Shown one piece after another: positions 35,101 through 61,860 of a stretch of 64,000 nucleotides of DNA. The translations under genes and the position numbers were made by a program. Under the pieces are notes generated by a model. That model was not told where the DNA came from and did not search any database. It saw nothing but the letters and a program-made list of their open reading frames with translations. Position 1 is the first letter of the stretch. Each line of letters opens with the position of its first letter. Source of the DNA: Danio rerio (lineage: Eukaryota; Chordata; Actinopteri; Cypriniformes; Danionidae); NCBI RefSeq assembly GCF_049306965.1, contig NC_133176.1, positions 772,001 to 836,000 on the forward strand, written 5' to 3'.

Positions 35101-36120
35101 AAGTATATTAATTAAAAGAAAGTTAAATGACAGTGTAATGTAATTTTAACTTAAACTTTAGTCATTTTTATTGTGTTTTTTAGTTTTTATTAAAATAATG
35201 TATCATTTTTTTCATGTTTATTTTAAATACTCGTATTATTTTGGTTGTTTTTCTTCCCAATTCCTTTGTGTTATATTTTAACATGTACATACACATTTCC
35301 ATGTGTCAGATTTAACATAAACCAACAAATAAACAAACAAAACAAAGGGCTTCTCAGTATAATATCCCGTCTTTTACTAATCATCTAGTAAAACATTTTT
35401 ACCACCTTTTAAAACAACATAAAAGCTCCCCAAACTGTATAAAAATTATGTATTTATTTTTTTATATATTTATTTATTTTTTAATATATGTTATTCTTTC
35501 CCATTGACATGTTTACTACCATCTCTTTAAGCCAAATTTATTTTAAAAATTATTGAAAAATATATTTAAAAAATATTTGGAGAGGGGTCTGGCTGCAGAC
35601 CTGGTGCAGTGCAATCTGGGTTGCATCCAATGCTTTTTAATGGGCTCACCTAACTCCACCCCTAACCCTACCTGTCACAGTGACGTCACTAGCTCCATTG
35701 TGTCTGACATTGCAACGCTGAGTGATGCAGTCTCAGCTTGCATCATAAAGGCTGCATCCAGATACTATTGAATATTTGGTGCACATATACTTTTCTTAAA
35801 TAAGTCGTTTCGTTTGCAGACATATATTCATAAATATTATCTCGTCTTTTTTTTTTTACTTGATCTCCTTGGGATATAAATTAAATAAAATAATTAAAGG
35901 AGACATTAGTAAACTAACCTTAAGAATCTTTTGCAAAAGTTGTTTTCCTTTATATTCCCATATACCTCTCAAAATTAGTTTGAGCATTTTCTATCTGTAA
36001 AGTCAACAATTTGTATAGAAAACACTGTTATATGTAATTATTGGGTATCATATAGTATACCTCTATTTGGGGGCCCTCATATTTCCTGGAGCCCTGAGCG
36101 ATAGCTTACCTTGCCCCCGA
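35100..36120. other. A/T-rich intergenic stretch
   Basis: A repeat-like block at 35580-35770 (GGGGTCTGGCTGCAGACC ... CTCACCTAACTCCACCCCTA) sits in otherwise featureless A/T-rich DNA. No gene is supported. Confidence 0.4.
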
Positions 36121-36124
36121 GTAC

Positions 36125-36237
36125 ACGCGCATGCGCACTGCAGTTCCCGCTTTGAGTCCTGTGGCGGGAGTATTGAGGAGGAGACACTGGTCTGGCGGAT
36201 GAGGAAGAGCTGAGTTTACACTGCATTCATTACTGAG
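36125..36237 (+). promoter_or_regulatory. cenpq: probable cenpq promoter end and 5' non-coding exon
   Basis: A GC-richer island (CACGCGCATGCGCACTGCAG, an NRF1-like palindrome) is followed by GTCCTGTGGCGGGAG (E2F-like GGCGGGA) and a good donor, CTGAG|GTTAGT, at 36237/36238. Cell-cycle-type sites fit a kinetochore gene. No coding is seen here, and the first coding exon has its own acceptor at 37545, so an upstream exon is required. Confidence 0.5.
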
Positions 36238-37553
36238 GTTAGTTTGGTTTAAGCGCACAGCATTCACCAAGTCTTCGTTTTATCCTTATATACATGCAAG
36301 TCTAAATGTATAAGTGAGAAAAAGCTGCTGTTTCATCTCTGAACGCGATCGACGCCATGAGACAAGATCATAAACAAACCTGTGAAGACGCGTTTAGCTG
36401 TGTTTTAGTCCGCAGACATATTACAACATTAACGTTTTCATCTTTTATTGTTTATTATATTCAAACATTATGATACTGAACAGTACTTTTTGGTAAAATG
36501 CCCACTAATTCAATGTTATCGATCGTGTCCAACTGATAACCAGCCGTCTTACCTCCCATTCAAAAAGTAGGCAGCACATGTTGATGACGCAGTGTGCTCC
36601 CGTCAGATTTTGCTACCAGTGTAAATTTTAATATTTTTAATATGTAAATGTGTGATATGAAGCTGTAACATCGCCCTAATCCAAAAAAACCCAACATCAG
36701 AACCATTTAAATGCAGTCTTGGTAGCATAATCTGATGGGTGGGATAAAATGTCAGGAGACCTGTTTGTGATTCTGTGCTGTTTCTAATTGATGTTATTGG
36801 TTTGTTTTTACTTCATGATGATACAGCCTGATCTGTTAGTGTAACTTTAATTTACCTTTTTAGGGTGTTTTGTTCTGCAGCATAACATTAATATATTTAC
36901 ACCAGCTATACCACACACAAAGATCACACAACATATATAGTTCTAAACTCCTCTCGCCTCTTCCTATTAAAATTCAGCAAGTCAACAGCAAGTAACAAAT
37001 GAAAAACTAAATGTATTGTGCATTGTCAAAGAGTCTGAATACTGAGATCCTGAGGGACGGGGTTGAAATCAGTCAAAAAGAGGATGAGATTTGACAGACG
37101 TATTCTAATCTGCTTTCTTTAACACCTTAATTTCATACAAATTGAATAATCCTGGCACTTTCGTCTCTAATTCTTTGCTGTAGGTGTTTAAAACCGCACA
37201 CAGTGAGTTTTTCCTTTTTACCTTTAAAGAAGCAAACCAACAAATCTGTGAAAAGGTTCAAATTTATTCTACATAAGCCTTATGAAAGCAACCATCAGAG
37301 TCCTATCAATATTAAACTTAGATCATTTCCGTAGGCAATAAAGTCTCCCTTGGCCTGGCCTTTCAGTATTCTCACTAAAATGTAATTTATTATCAATAAT
37401 GGTACATAGGTTTTTTAACTTTAGACTAATTCAATCTGAGGCTATCAGCCTTTTTTATATATAATTTTTTATATCAATGTTAATCAAATGTATAAACACA
37501 CTTAATTGTTTGTTTGTTTGTGTGTGTGTGTATGTGTGTGCGCAGTTTTAAAG

Positions 37554-52962
<15,409 letters not shown>

Positions 52963-53259
52963 ACCCTGGACTGAACATCACAGACACGGCTGATGCACAC
53001 AATATCTGCTCATTTATTATAGAAAAGAGGTTACAGTCATGGCAAGCGTTAATGCAGCTGTTTGAGATCAGTCTTAATCTCATTGCTCTGTCAGATTATA
53101 TATGTTAAACGTTTTACTCATGTTGGGTTTGTATCAGATGAGTGGCTTGTTTTAGCTGTTTTGCAAATCATTTGGATAATTAGAATGTTTTTAGTATAGG
53201 GCATATTTGTAATGCATGGATATGAGATTATAAACTGCATACGTGTGTGTGTGAAGGTT

Positions 53260-53436
53260 TTATGTTCTATATATTATATTATAATATATTATATTATATA
53301 AAATTTTATTATATTATATTTTATTATATTATATTAAAAAAAATTTATATAAACTTTTATTATATTTTAATATATTATATTATATAAATATTTATTGTAG
53401 AATATTTTATTATATTATGTTAAATTATATTATATT
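53260..53436. repeat. (TATTA)-rich low-complexity tract downstream of cenpq
   Basis: About 175 bp of A and T only, in TATTATATT words, ending exactly at the left end of the hAT-like element. Confidence 0.85.
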
Positions 53437-55241
53437 AGGGCTGCACGTATTGGAGAAAACTAAAATTGCAATATTTTTATTCAATGCAATATATTGTAAT
53501 ATAAATGCAATTTCAGCAGATGACTTGAATAGCTTGCAAAGATTTCATAATTTTAGATCGATTGGGATGATTTTGTAGGGGAGTGTATCTGCATAAAGTC
53601 TCATATAAAAATAAGAGGCAAAGTTAAAAACAACAGACAATGCAAATAAAGAATAATATATCATTTTCTGGGTAGTCAAACAGTTTTCAGATGCAGAAAT
53701 TAAGTAATCACTGTATAATAATAATAATAATAATAATAAAAACACTATCATTTTAATTAAGTAAATAATTACATAATGTTCAATTAATCTTTAAGCTAGA
53801 AACGTTGGTAGCACTTTATAATAGCTACACAATATGAAGCATGTATTAAGCATTAGCAAATAGTGAATTCATTATCTGTAAAGCATTAACTCTACGTTAA
53901 TAACCGTTAGTAAGTAGTTTATAACTGCAGCTACAAAATATGCTGCAATCTTAACTCATAATCACATTTATAATGTCCTTAATAATTGTACTTTCATACT
54001 GGGTTAATGATCTATTTTTTATTACTAAATTAAGTATCACATTATTTACAAACCATTTATTTAAGAATAGTTGTTTGTTTTTAAGATCATTAAGAATGAG
54101 TTAGTAATTAATAATAAACTATTAAAATTAACATTTATACATCTTGTATTCAGGCATATACTAAAATTAATTTGTATGTTGTTTAATGCTTTATCAACTC
54201 AACTAAATCCAGTTTTGTGACCTAATCTAAAGTGAGGACTATTCATGGTTTATAAATCCCTTATAAATGATAATTAAAAGCTCAGTTATATTCTGAACAG
54301 GACAAAATAAACATTATTTATTCCTATTTGTTTAAAGATACACAAATGAAACTGTACTTCAAATGAAAAATAATTCTTTGAAATCTTAAAAAAATTACTG
54401 TACAGGTTAAGCATGGCATCTTGTTAAATTATTATATTGTTGTTGTTTTTTTCCAATTTTATGTCGTATTTAGGCACTCCTGTTATTCAGCGATGTTAAA
54501 ACTTTACAGTAATTTTACTTTTAGATAAGATTGCAAAGATTATTGTTCATTTGATACGGAGTCTTTAATTGTCGTTTATTAGGGATTTATAAAGCATGAA
54601 TAGTCCTCACTTTAAGATCACAAAACTGGATGAAGTTGAGTTAATAAAGCATTCATTAACATATATAGTATCTATTACTATATGCTTGAATATTAAGATA
54701 TATAAACATTGATTTTAATAGTTTATTAATCATTTTATAACTCATTCTGAATACTCTTTAAAAGCCACCAACTACTCTTAAATACAAATAGTTTGTAAAT
54801 AATGCAATATTTACTTTAGTATTGAATAATAAATCATTGACAAAGTATGAAAACACAAACATTAAGCACATTATAAAAGTGCTTATAAGTTAAGAATACA
54901 GCATTTGTAGCTGCAGTTATAACCTGCTTACTAATGTGGAGTTAATGCTTTACAAATCATGAATTCACTAGATGGTAATGCTTAATGAATGATTAATAGT
55001 GTGTAGTTATTATAAAGAGTTACCGAAACGTTTAATTTATTGTACCCAAATGGCTCACGTTTGCTTCAAATTCTCTTGAAAACTCATGCAAATAATAAAC
55101 TTTCACCCAAAGGTTAAAATTTGAAACACTTTTGTCAACTGTAATGTTTGGTCCGTTGGAATTATAACTGCTTTGCAGATCCCAGCGATCCGACTATTAC
55201 ATACTTGCCCATTATGATGTTAAAACAATATATTGTGCAGC

Positions 55242-55244
<3 letters not shown>
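53437..55244. mobile_element. outer hAT-like element carrying a nested foldback element
   Basis: Left AGGGCTGCACGTATTGGAG and right (inverse) AGGGCTGCACAATATATTG are inverted ends. Sequence just inside both ends resembles the common Danio family of which fragments occur at 12866, 45473 and 45645. The 53807-55024 element interrupts it. No transposase remains. Confidence 0.75.
53807..55024. mobile_element. foldback element with perfect 8-bp target duplication
   Basis: GAAACGTT occurs directly before (53799-53806) and directly after (55025-55032) the element. Ends are GGTAGCACTTTATAATAGCT and, inverted, GGTAACTCTTTATAATAACT. The two halves, about 53807-54250 and 54590-55024, are imperfect inverted copies (for example AAGCATTAACTCTACGTTAA versus AAGCATTAACTCCACATTAG). 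The 8-bp duplication fits the hAT superfamily. No coding capacity. Confidence 0.88.

Positions 55245-55335
<91 letters not shown>
55245..55335. repeat. (TA)n microsatellite at right edge of the nested elements
   Basis: About 45 TA repeats beginning directly at the right end of the outer element. Confidence 0.96.
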
Positions 55336-55338
<3 letters not shown>

Positions 55339-55802
55339 GATTATAATCCTATATTCATGCAGTAGAAATATGCGCTATTATAAAAGTTTTCTAAATATGC
55401 ATGAGTCTATGTATGTGTGTATATATAAATATAAAAACATTAATTATTAGCTTGCTTTAAGTCTCACAATAGCAGCGAAGCCTTCAGTCAAAGGAGGGAA
55501 AGCGCAGTTTTTTTTTGTTTTGTTTTGTTTAGTTTTTTTCCCTCCATAATGCAAATAAATGCTACATAATAATACCTTACAATCAGTTCCATTATTGAAA
55601 AAACAACAATGCCAGATGAGTTTCTGAAATGCTCTTGTGTTCATTGAATGATTATAGAAAAAATGCAAGCAGTCAGTCATCTCTAGTGGAGATGTTTATA
55701 TGTTTAACTCCTGCAGTCAGCTTGTCTCATTGTTTGTGGTTGGTTTGTCCAAAATATTGTTCCACAGTTGTTTGTAATTGAAATTCGCCTCTTGATGCTC
55801 CT

Positions 55803-56876
55803 CTAAAACTGAGAGTCTCTCCTTCGTAGGGATTTTCTTCGTAAAGACTCTGATAACTCCTCGTTGAAGACTCTCTCGATGGTTGATAGAAGTGACGCCC
55901 GGACTGTACGTCCGAGTCCGCGAGCTGCAAACACGTAGAGGATGGGATTGACTGCGCTTTTAAAGTAGACCAGGAACAGCGACACGTAAGCGCCGCCTAT
56001 GGCTTGTTCTTTGAGCGTCGTCCATCCGCGTTCTTGCGCAAGAGCCCTTAAAAAGCGGCACACAAAATACGGCACCCAGCAGGTCAAAAACAGCAGCATG
56101 GTGAGAAACAAAACTCTGTAAAGTCGGGTCAATCTCTGCGATGTGTACGCCGATGCGGATGAAGACGTCGGTGACGACATTGAACTTTCAGCCTTTTTTG
56201 CGCAGAAGATCACAGCAATATTACAGGACATAAAGATCACCAGCGGCAGCAGGAAACCGAACACCGTTTCCACCACTATCAAAGCCTGTCCTGCCTCCTT
56301 ATTGTATTCAATACATGCTTTATGGTTGTTCAGGTCAACGATAATAGCCGACTTGATATATGGAGATGCGAATGCTGCAGCTAGCACCCAGATTGCAACA
56401 CAAGCGAGCGGTACAACCCAACGAGGGCGCTTCAATCGTGCCCAAACAGGTCTAAGTAGACACAAACATCTCTCCACTGCTACCGCACACAGTAGAAAAG
56501 CGCTTGCGTACAATCCCAGACAACGTAAATAAATAATCAGCCTGCACACGGCTTCCCCGAGGGTCCACGAGAAGTTGTTTGCCAAGTACGCAAGCATTAG
56601 CGGCGTACGCAGTAGTAGCACCAAGTCTGCAAGCGCAAGGTTGACCACGTAGATCCTGAAGCTGTCTGCGCTCTGAGTCTCACCCATTGAGCTTCTGCGG
56701 CGGCACCAAACGCGGACGCCCAGCGCCCACACCACCAGAGCGTTCAGAGAGATGCCCACGGTGAAGATGAGCACGGTCAGGATCATCTGCAGGATACGGA
56801 TCCCCTCACCGGGCATCTGGGGGCCGGTGGTGTTGGTGATGTTGGACATAACCGTTAGCAGCGCTTCCGTAGACAT
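55803..56876 (-). CDS. rhodopsin-class GPCR, leukotriene B4/chemoattractant receptor-like
   Basis: An uninterrupted 357-aa seven-transmembrane receptor. TM1 about 26-51 (Asn45); TM2 has NLALADL with Asp84; Cys111 (TM3 start) and Cys188 (second extracellular loop) form the expected disulfide; the TM3 end is ERC (135-137) instead of DRY; Trp163 in TM4; Pro211 in TM5; CWVPY (266-270) in TM6; NPILY (310-314) in TM7. Glycosylation sites NIT and NTT are near residues 12 and 15. The tail is Arg/Ser-rich. By memory the closest relatives are the LTB4 receptors and PTGDR2-like chemoattractant receptors, Gi-coupled leukocyte receptors for lipids; ligand assignment is not safe. A 3' splice acceptor (TTTCCACAG, ending at 56884) lies seven bases before the ATG, so at least one 5' non-coding exon exists. 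Confidence 0.85.
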   Translation of the reverse strand: MSTEALLTVMSNITNTTGPQMPGEGIRILQMILTVLIFTVGISLNALVVWALGVRVWCRRRSSMGETQSADSFRIYVVNLALADLVLLLRTPLMLAYLANNFSWTLGEAVCRLIIYLRCLGLYASAFLLCAVAVERCLCLLRPVWARLKRPRWVVPLACVAIWVLAAAFASPYIKSAIIVDLNNHKACIEYNKEAGQALIVVETVFGFLLPLVIFMSCNIAVIFCAKKAESSMSSPTSSSASAYTSQRLTRLYRVLFLTMLLFLTCWVPYFVCRFLRALAQERGWTTLKEQAIGGAYVSLFLVYFKSAVNPILYVFAARGLGRTVRASLLSTIERVFNEELSESLRRKSLRRRDSQF

Positions 56877-57219
56877 TGATACTCTGTGGAAACAGTCAAG
56901 AAAAGTGATGAGTACACTGAGGAAATATTGCTCTATATTAAGTTATATAATTATATATTGTATAATTAATAAATCAGCAGATTAAAGTCGCCTCTCATAT
57001 GGAGAAGGAAGCCTCATGCAGTGCTCAGGTGTGAGTTTCTTACAGACGTCAACAGAGTGTGTAAATCTTGATGCTTCTGTGGCTCTCGTCTATCAAATCT
57101 GAGCTTTATTCTGTATTCTCTATTGGATTCAGTTCAGGTGATTGGCTGGGCCATTCTACGGATTGATTTTCTTTCTATGAAAGCATCTGAGAGTCTCCTC
57201 GGCTGTGTTTTGTATCTAT

Positions 57220-57552
57220 GGGCCCTATCATACACCCGGCGCAATGTGGCGCAATAGTCTTTTGCTACTTTCAGCTCGGCGCAAGGGTCATTTGCGTGTG
57301 CCAGTGTTGCGCCACACTGTTTAAATAGCAAATGCATTTGCGCTCAAATGTGCGCCCATAGGCCTTCTGGTCTAAAAAAGCAGGCGTGTTTTGGCGCGTT
57401 GCTATTTTGAGGAACTGTAAATAGTCCGTTCTTTAGACCAAAACAAAGTCGGACTATTGTCTGGCGCAAAGTGCGCCTGGCTTACAAACTACAAACAAGA
57501 TGTAGAGCAATACGCAAATATCTTTACATATGAAAAAGATATGATATATTAA

Positions 57553-57626
<74 letters not shown>

Positions 57627-58317
57627 AGGATATATATAGGATATAAATATAAATAATTAAAATATTACAAAACATATTAATTTCTAGCCTATATGAGTTT
57701 AAAAACCACTGCCGTCATACTGCCTTCATCTCGGGAGGCTTTTTCAGTTCATTCAATTTGCTTTTGTATAATGTTATTATTATTAGCAGTATTATTTATT
57801 ATATCCATATTTATATTTGTTTTATTAAAAACAAGCTTAGATTTGTCCACCTGTCATATTTTAGACCATATGGGGCATGGCGGGTGTATTTGGAAATAAC
57901 TCAGCATTTTGAGCACATTTTGTTATTATTAATCATTTATTTGTTTGCTGGAAATTAGAACTGAATTTAAAAATAGTTTTGAAACAAATCTTTGCGCTTA
58001 ACAAACTAAATTAATTATTTATAGGCAAATTGAGGTCTGTGCGGTCAGGTTTCCCAATCCACGAGAGCAAAAGCGAAAGTGAACTTACTTTACGTCAAAA
58101 TGCGCTTATGGCGTGACGCAGCTGGCTCTTAAAGGGAATGGGAGATGAGACTCTAATTGGTTTATTCTCAAAACACACCTATAACTCATTAAGAAAATAA
58201 ACTCAACCCTTTTAGACCATGCGCCACGGTGCAAAGCGGATTTTCCCATCTTTAAATTAGCAAAAATGCTAAAAACGGCCTGCGTTTTGCGCTATGAACA
58301 TGGACCGTCAAAATAGA
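57220..58317. mobile_element. GCGC-rich non-autonomous DNA transposon, possibly PIF-Harbinger
   Basis: The left end GGGCCCTATCATACACCCGG with many TGGCGCAA/TTGCGC words and the right end with CGCCACGGTGCAAAGCGG and CCGTCAAAATAGAG resemble a frequent fish family with CTATTTTGACG ends. End matching is imperfect. It holds a (TA)n run at 57548-57622. The 81-codon ORF at 58294 has no recognised domain. Confidence 0.5.
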
Positions 58318-59149
58318 GAATGTGTGTTTGATCTTCATCCTCCTGCTGATGTAGATGTTGGACTGAAGCAGCTGATGTTCATTTACAATGAAGGGCAGAG
58401 GCTTGCTGAAGAACTACTGAGAGATTTCAGCTGCTGTCTGGGCCTTCACTGCACAAATACACCTCCCTTTCTTCATGTGTTCAACACTCTTTCCCTGCGC
58501 CATTTCGTTTTATTTTACAGAACTTCTTTTGTAAACTAATTAGATTTGATTTCATATATTCATTTCTTTGGTTGTTATCAACATCTGCTGAATATTTCAA
58601 GTCGTCGACACCTTTAGAAGTATGTTTTCTGAGTAAAATGGTGCATGTTTAATACTTATTTTCCGCACTGTATAAATTCTGAGTTATACTTTTATTCATA
58701 ATCAAATAAACCTATAAATTAAATCTATTAACAAGCCAGCTTAATATGAAGCAACTTTTTTACATAAAAAATACATCGATGCATTAAACGGTTTTAAAAT
58801 GTTCAGTGGCAGAAGTGGCCGTGAAATTAAGCAAGAGCCGTTTCCTCATTGCAGACGGATTATGAAATAAGAACATGCTTTGTTTTTAATGAAATGAAGT
58901 GGTCGTGTCACAATACCTCCTGTGTGTGTTTTTCACTAAGGTATGCATGGCTGTGTGTATTTCTCAGAACTGTTGTTATTAAAACAGAAAATACTCCAGT
59001 ATATTTATCAAACAGTGCTGATATTTGACAGCACCAAAACAGCCATGTTTTTGTTGAACACAAAGGAAGATATTTTGAAAAATGTAGTTTTAAATACATC
59101 AAAACTGTTTATTTTAGCAGGAAGCAATACGTATTTTAATATCTGTACA

Positions 59150-60920
59150 TCAGATTATCACAAAAATCACAAAAAAACTGCTGATTTACTCAAACTTTTT
59201 ACAGTGTGGCCTCACATTAGAGCATCCATATCTGTAAGTCACTGCACCACGTCTCTGTTACAGTGTTCTTAAGCATGCTTTAGTTGTCTTTTTATGTGTT
59301 TTTAGTTTTCATTTAATTCTTTCATTTATTTTTAATGCATCAAAACATTAAACTACATAATTACCATAAAACACTGCAGATTTACTGAAACCTTTTACAG
59401 GGTGATCAAACAAATAAGCAAAATTCTATTAGTTCATCTTTATCAGTAAGTCACTGCACCACGTCTTCCGTGACTGTGTGTTTTAAGCAATACTCTAGTT
59501 GTCTTGTTTAATCTATTCTCAATTTTTTTTATTTCACATTTCACCAATTATTGTCTTGTATGTGAAATTTAATTTTCATGCTTTCAAATGCATCAAAATT
59601 GTTGAAACTAATTATATTGTACATAAAATTATAATGTACATAAAATTATACTGTACATAAAACGTTTTACAATAGTCATTATGTAATCCTATTAGTGCAT
59701 CCCTATCAGTAAGTCACTGCACCATTTCTCCATTACTGTTATCAAGCATGTTTATGTGTAGTTTAGTAGTTTTTTAATGTATTTTCAGTTTTCATTTAAA
59801 TTTCACATTTTAGCAATGATTATCTTGTATGCATAATTTTTTTATCAATTATGTTAACGCTATTATTATTGCATTAAATTAATATCCATGCAAAAACAGT
59901 AGCAGTAGTGCATCTTTTTTTCTGTCTCCTTTACTGTGTTTGTATGCATGTTTATCACTCTATTTGTCTTTTATTGCTATTTCAGTTTCCATTTTTAATG
60001 CATCAAAAATAGTTACTACAAAATTATCACGAAAAAAAATCTGCAGATTTACTGAAACCTTTTACAGCGTGATCAAAAAATAAAATAAAATCCTATTAGT
60101 GCATCCCTACATCTGTTACTGTGTGTGTGTTTGAGCATATTTAAGATACTCTAGTTGTCTTTTTCAATGTATTTTTTTTATTTAGTTTTAAATTTTTACA
60201 TTTTGCCAATCATTATCTTGCATGTACAATTTTATTATCAATTATATTAATAATTTTTTACTATTATTATTGCATTAAATTAGTATAAATGCAAAAGAAT
60301 CAATGCAAAAAACAATAATTCAACCCTATCAATAAGTCACTGCACCACATCTCTGTTACTGTGTTTTAAGCATGTTTAAGAGACTAGTTGTCCTTTTTTT
60401 TAATCTATTTTCAATTTTTATTTTACCAATAATTGTAATCTATGTAAAGTTTAGTTGAAGCTAATTATACTGTAGATTTAAATAATCACAAAAAAACTTT
60501 TGATTTACTGAATATTTTTACTGAAACGTTTATAATCCTATTAGTGCATCTCTATCAGTTACTGTGTTATTAAGCATGCTTATGATACTGTAGTAGTCTT
60601 TTAATGTATTTTCAGTTTTCATTTCAATTTCACGTTTTAGCAATGACTATCTTGTACCTACAATTTTGTTATCAATTATGTTAACGCTATTATTATTGCA
60701 TTAAATTAGTATCAATGCAAAAATCACTGCACCGCGTCTCCTTTACTGTGTTTTTATGCCTGTTTCTGATACTTCAGTTGTCTTTTATTGTATTTTGGCA
60801 TTTACATTTTAGCAGTGGTTATCTTGTATGTATAATTTTATTATCAATGCATTAAATAGCATCAATGCAAAAACAGTAGTTCATCCCTATCAGTAAGCCA
60901 CTGTTTCCTGAACTCTGCTG
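59150..60920. repeat. degenerate ~200-bp tandem array, about 8 units
   Basis: The block 'AGTAAGTCACTGCACCACGT ... TTACTGTGTTTTAAGCATG ... TAGTTGTCTTTT.ATGTATT' recurs near 59236, 59455, 59713, 59905, 60105, 60335, 60545, 60723 and 60890. Between blocks are shared words such as ATTATCTTGTATG and TTATTATTGCATTAAATTAG. Unit lengths vary from about 170 to 260 bp, so the array is old. Confidence 0.85.
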
Positions 60921-61751
60921 CAGTGTTCGCGTGATGCTGTGAGCTTTCGTGTGTGTTTTTTTAAAGAATAGTGTCTCGCAGGAATGTTAACTTTATCACC
61001 TGAAGGCTTCTGAATAGTCCGCCCACAGGTGTCCACCCATTCACAACCTGTTTACACACATCCATAATGCATTCCTGCTATGTGAACGAACCACCGAACA
61101 CACCTTCAGCTTCAGCACGTACTGTACACCTGAGCCACTCGTCCCATTGAATGTGTTCTAAATCTCAATGTGAAGACCTGGCTGTTATTAGGGATGTTGA
61201 CTTCAAACTGGAAAAACAGATTAATCCAGTAATTAAAGCTAGTCTATTAGTGTCTTTGAAAAGATTATACTTATTTTTATCTCGACCCGGCTGCCTGTTT
61301 AACTTTAAGAGTACGTTTTAAGATAGTCTTGGTGTTTATATCCCTAAATGGACTAGCATAAGGATACCTTTCTCTGTTAATTCAATAGTAAACTTCATCA
61401 ATGAATTATAAGCCCTCCCTCCTATGATCTATGTACTCTTTTTCAGGTATTTATCAAGTGATATTTATTGAAGCAAGGAAATTTTAATTCTGACTTCAGC
61501 TATAGATGTGCTCATCCGTTTATTTTAGTTTGCAGAACCTACGTTTACAAGCTCTGTGCTTAAGTCTAGTCTTAAAACTCATTTCCACTCATTTCTTTGG
61601 CTTTTAGCACCATATGAGATGTCTGTTTTCTTTGTTCGTCTTAGTATTTTAAAGTGCTTCCTAAACAAACACTGACTTGACTAAATCCTCATAGTTTGTT
61701 TTGTAGTGGATCTGCAGGACTGTTCAGATGTGTGTCGGGAGCATCTCTTAC

Positions 61752-61860
61752 CTTCTTGCGAGGCTTGTGTCCTCTTGCATGCATTGACTCTGGTCTGAGA
61801 GCTCTGGTTTGGTGGTTGAGCTGTTTCTGCTGCTGGATGATTAAATGCTGAGAGAGGGAG
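61752..61860 (-). other. candidate 5' non-coding exon of the GPCR gene
   Basis: On the minus strand, AGCCTCGCAAGAAG|GTAAGAG is a near-consensus donor at 61752/61751, in sequence less A/T-rich than its surroundings. It is the best donor I noticed upstream of the GPCR acceptor. The exon's 5' limit is unknown. Confidence 0.35.

Larger units (their letters stand above)
56884..61751 (-). other. probable 5' UTR intron of the GPCR gene
   Basis: It runs from the acceptor at 56884 to the donor at 61751. It contains an inverted-end repeat element, a (TA)n tract and a degenerate ~200-bp tandem array. The pairing of these two sites is inferred. Confidence 0.45.

Noticed and set aside
56143-56532. 129-codon plus-strand ORF
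   Set aside because: Antisense to the GPCR, with no family motif.
58294-58539. 81-codon ORF in the GCGC-rich repeat
   Set aside because: No recognised domain, and it overlaps the right end of a repeat element.
61500-61620. Possible LINE C-terminal fragment (LKTHFHSFLWLL-like reading)
   Set aside because: Too short and without the tail or neighbouring motifs to support an L2 call.
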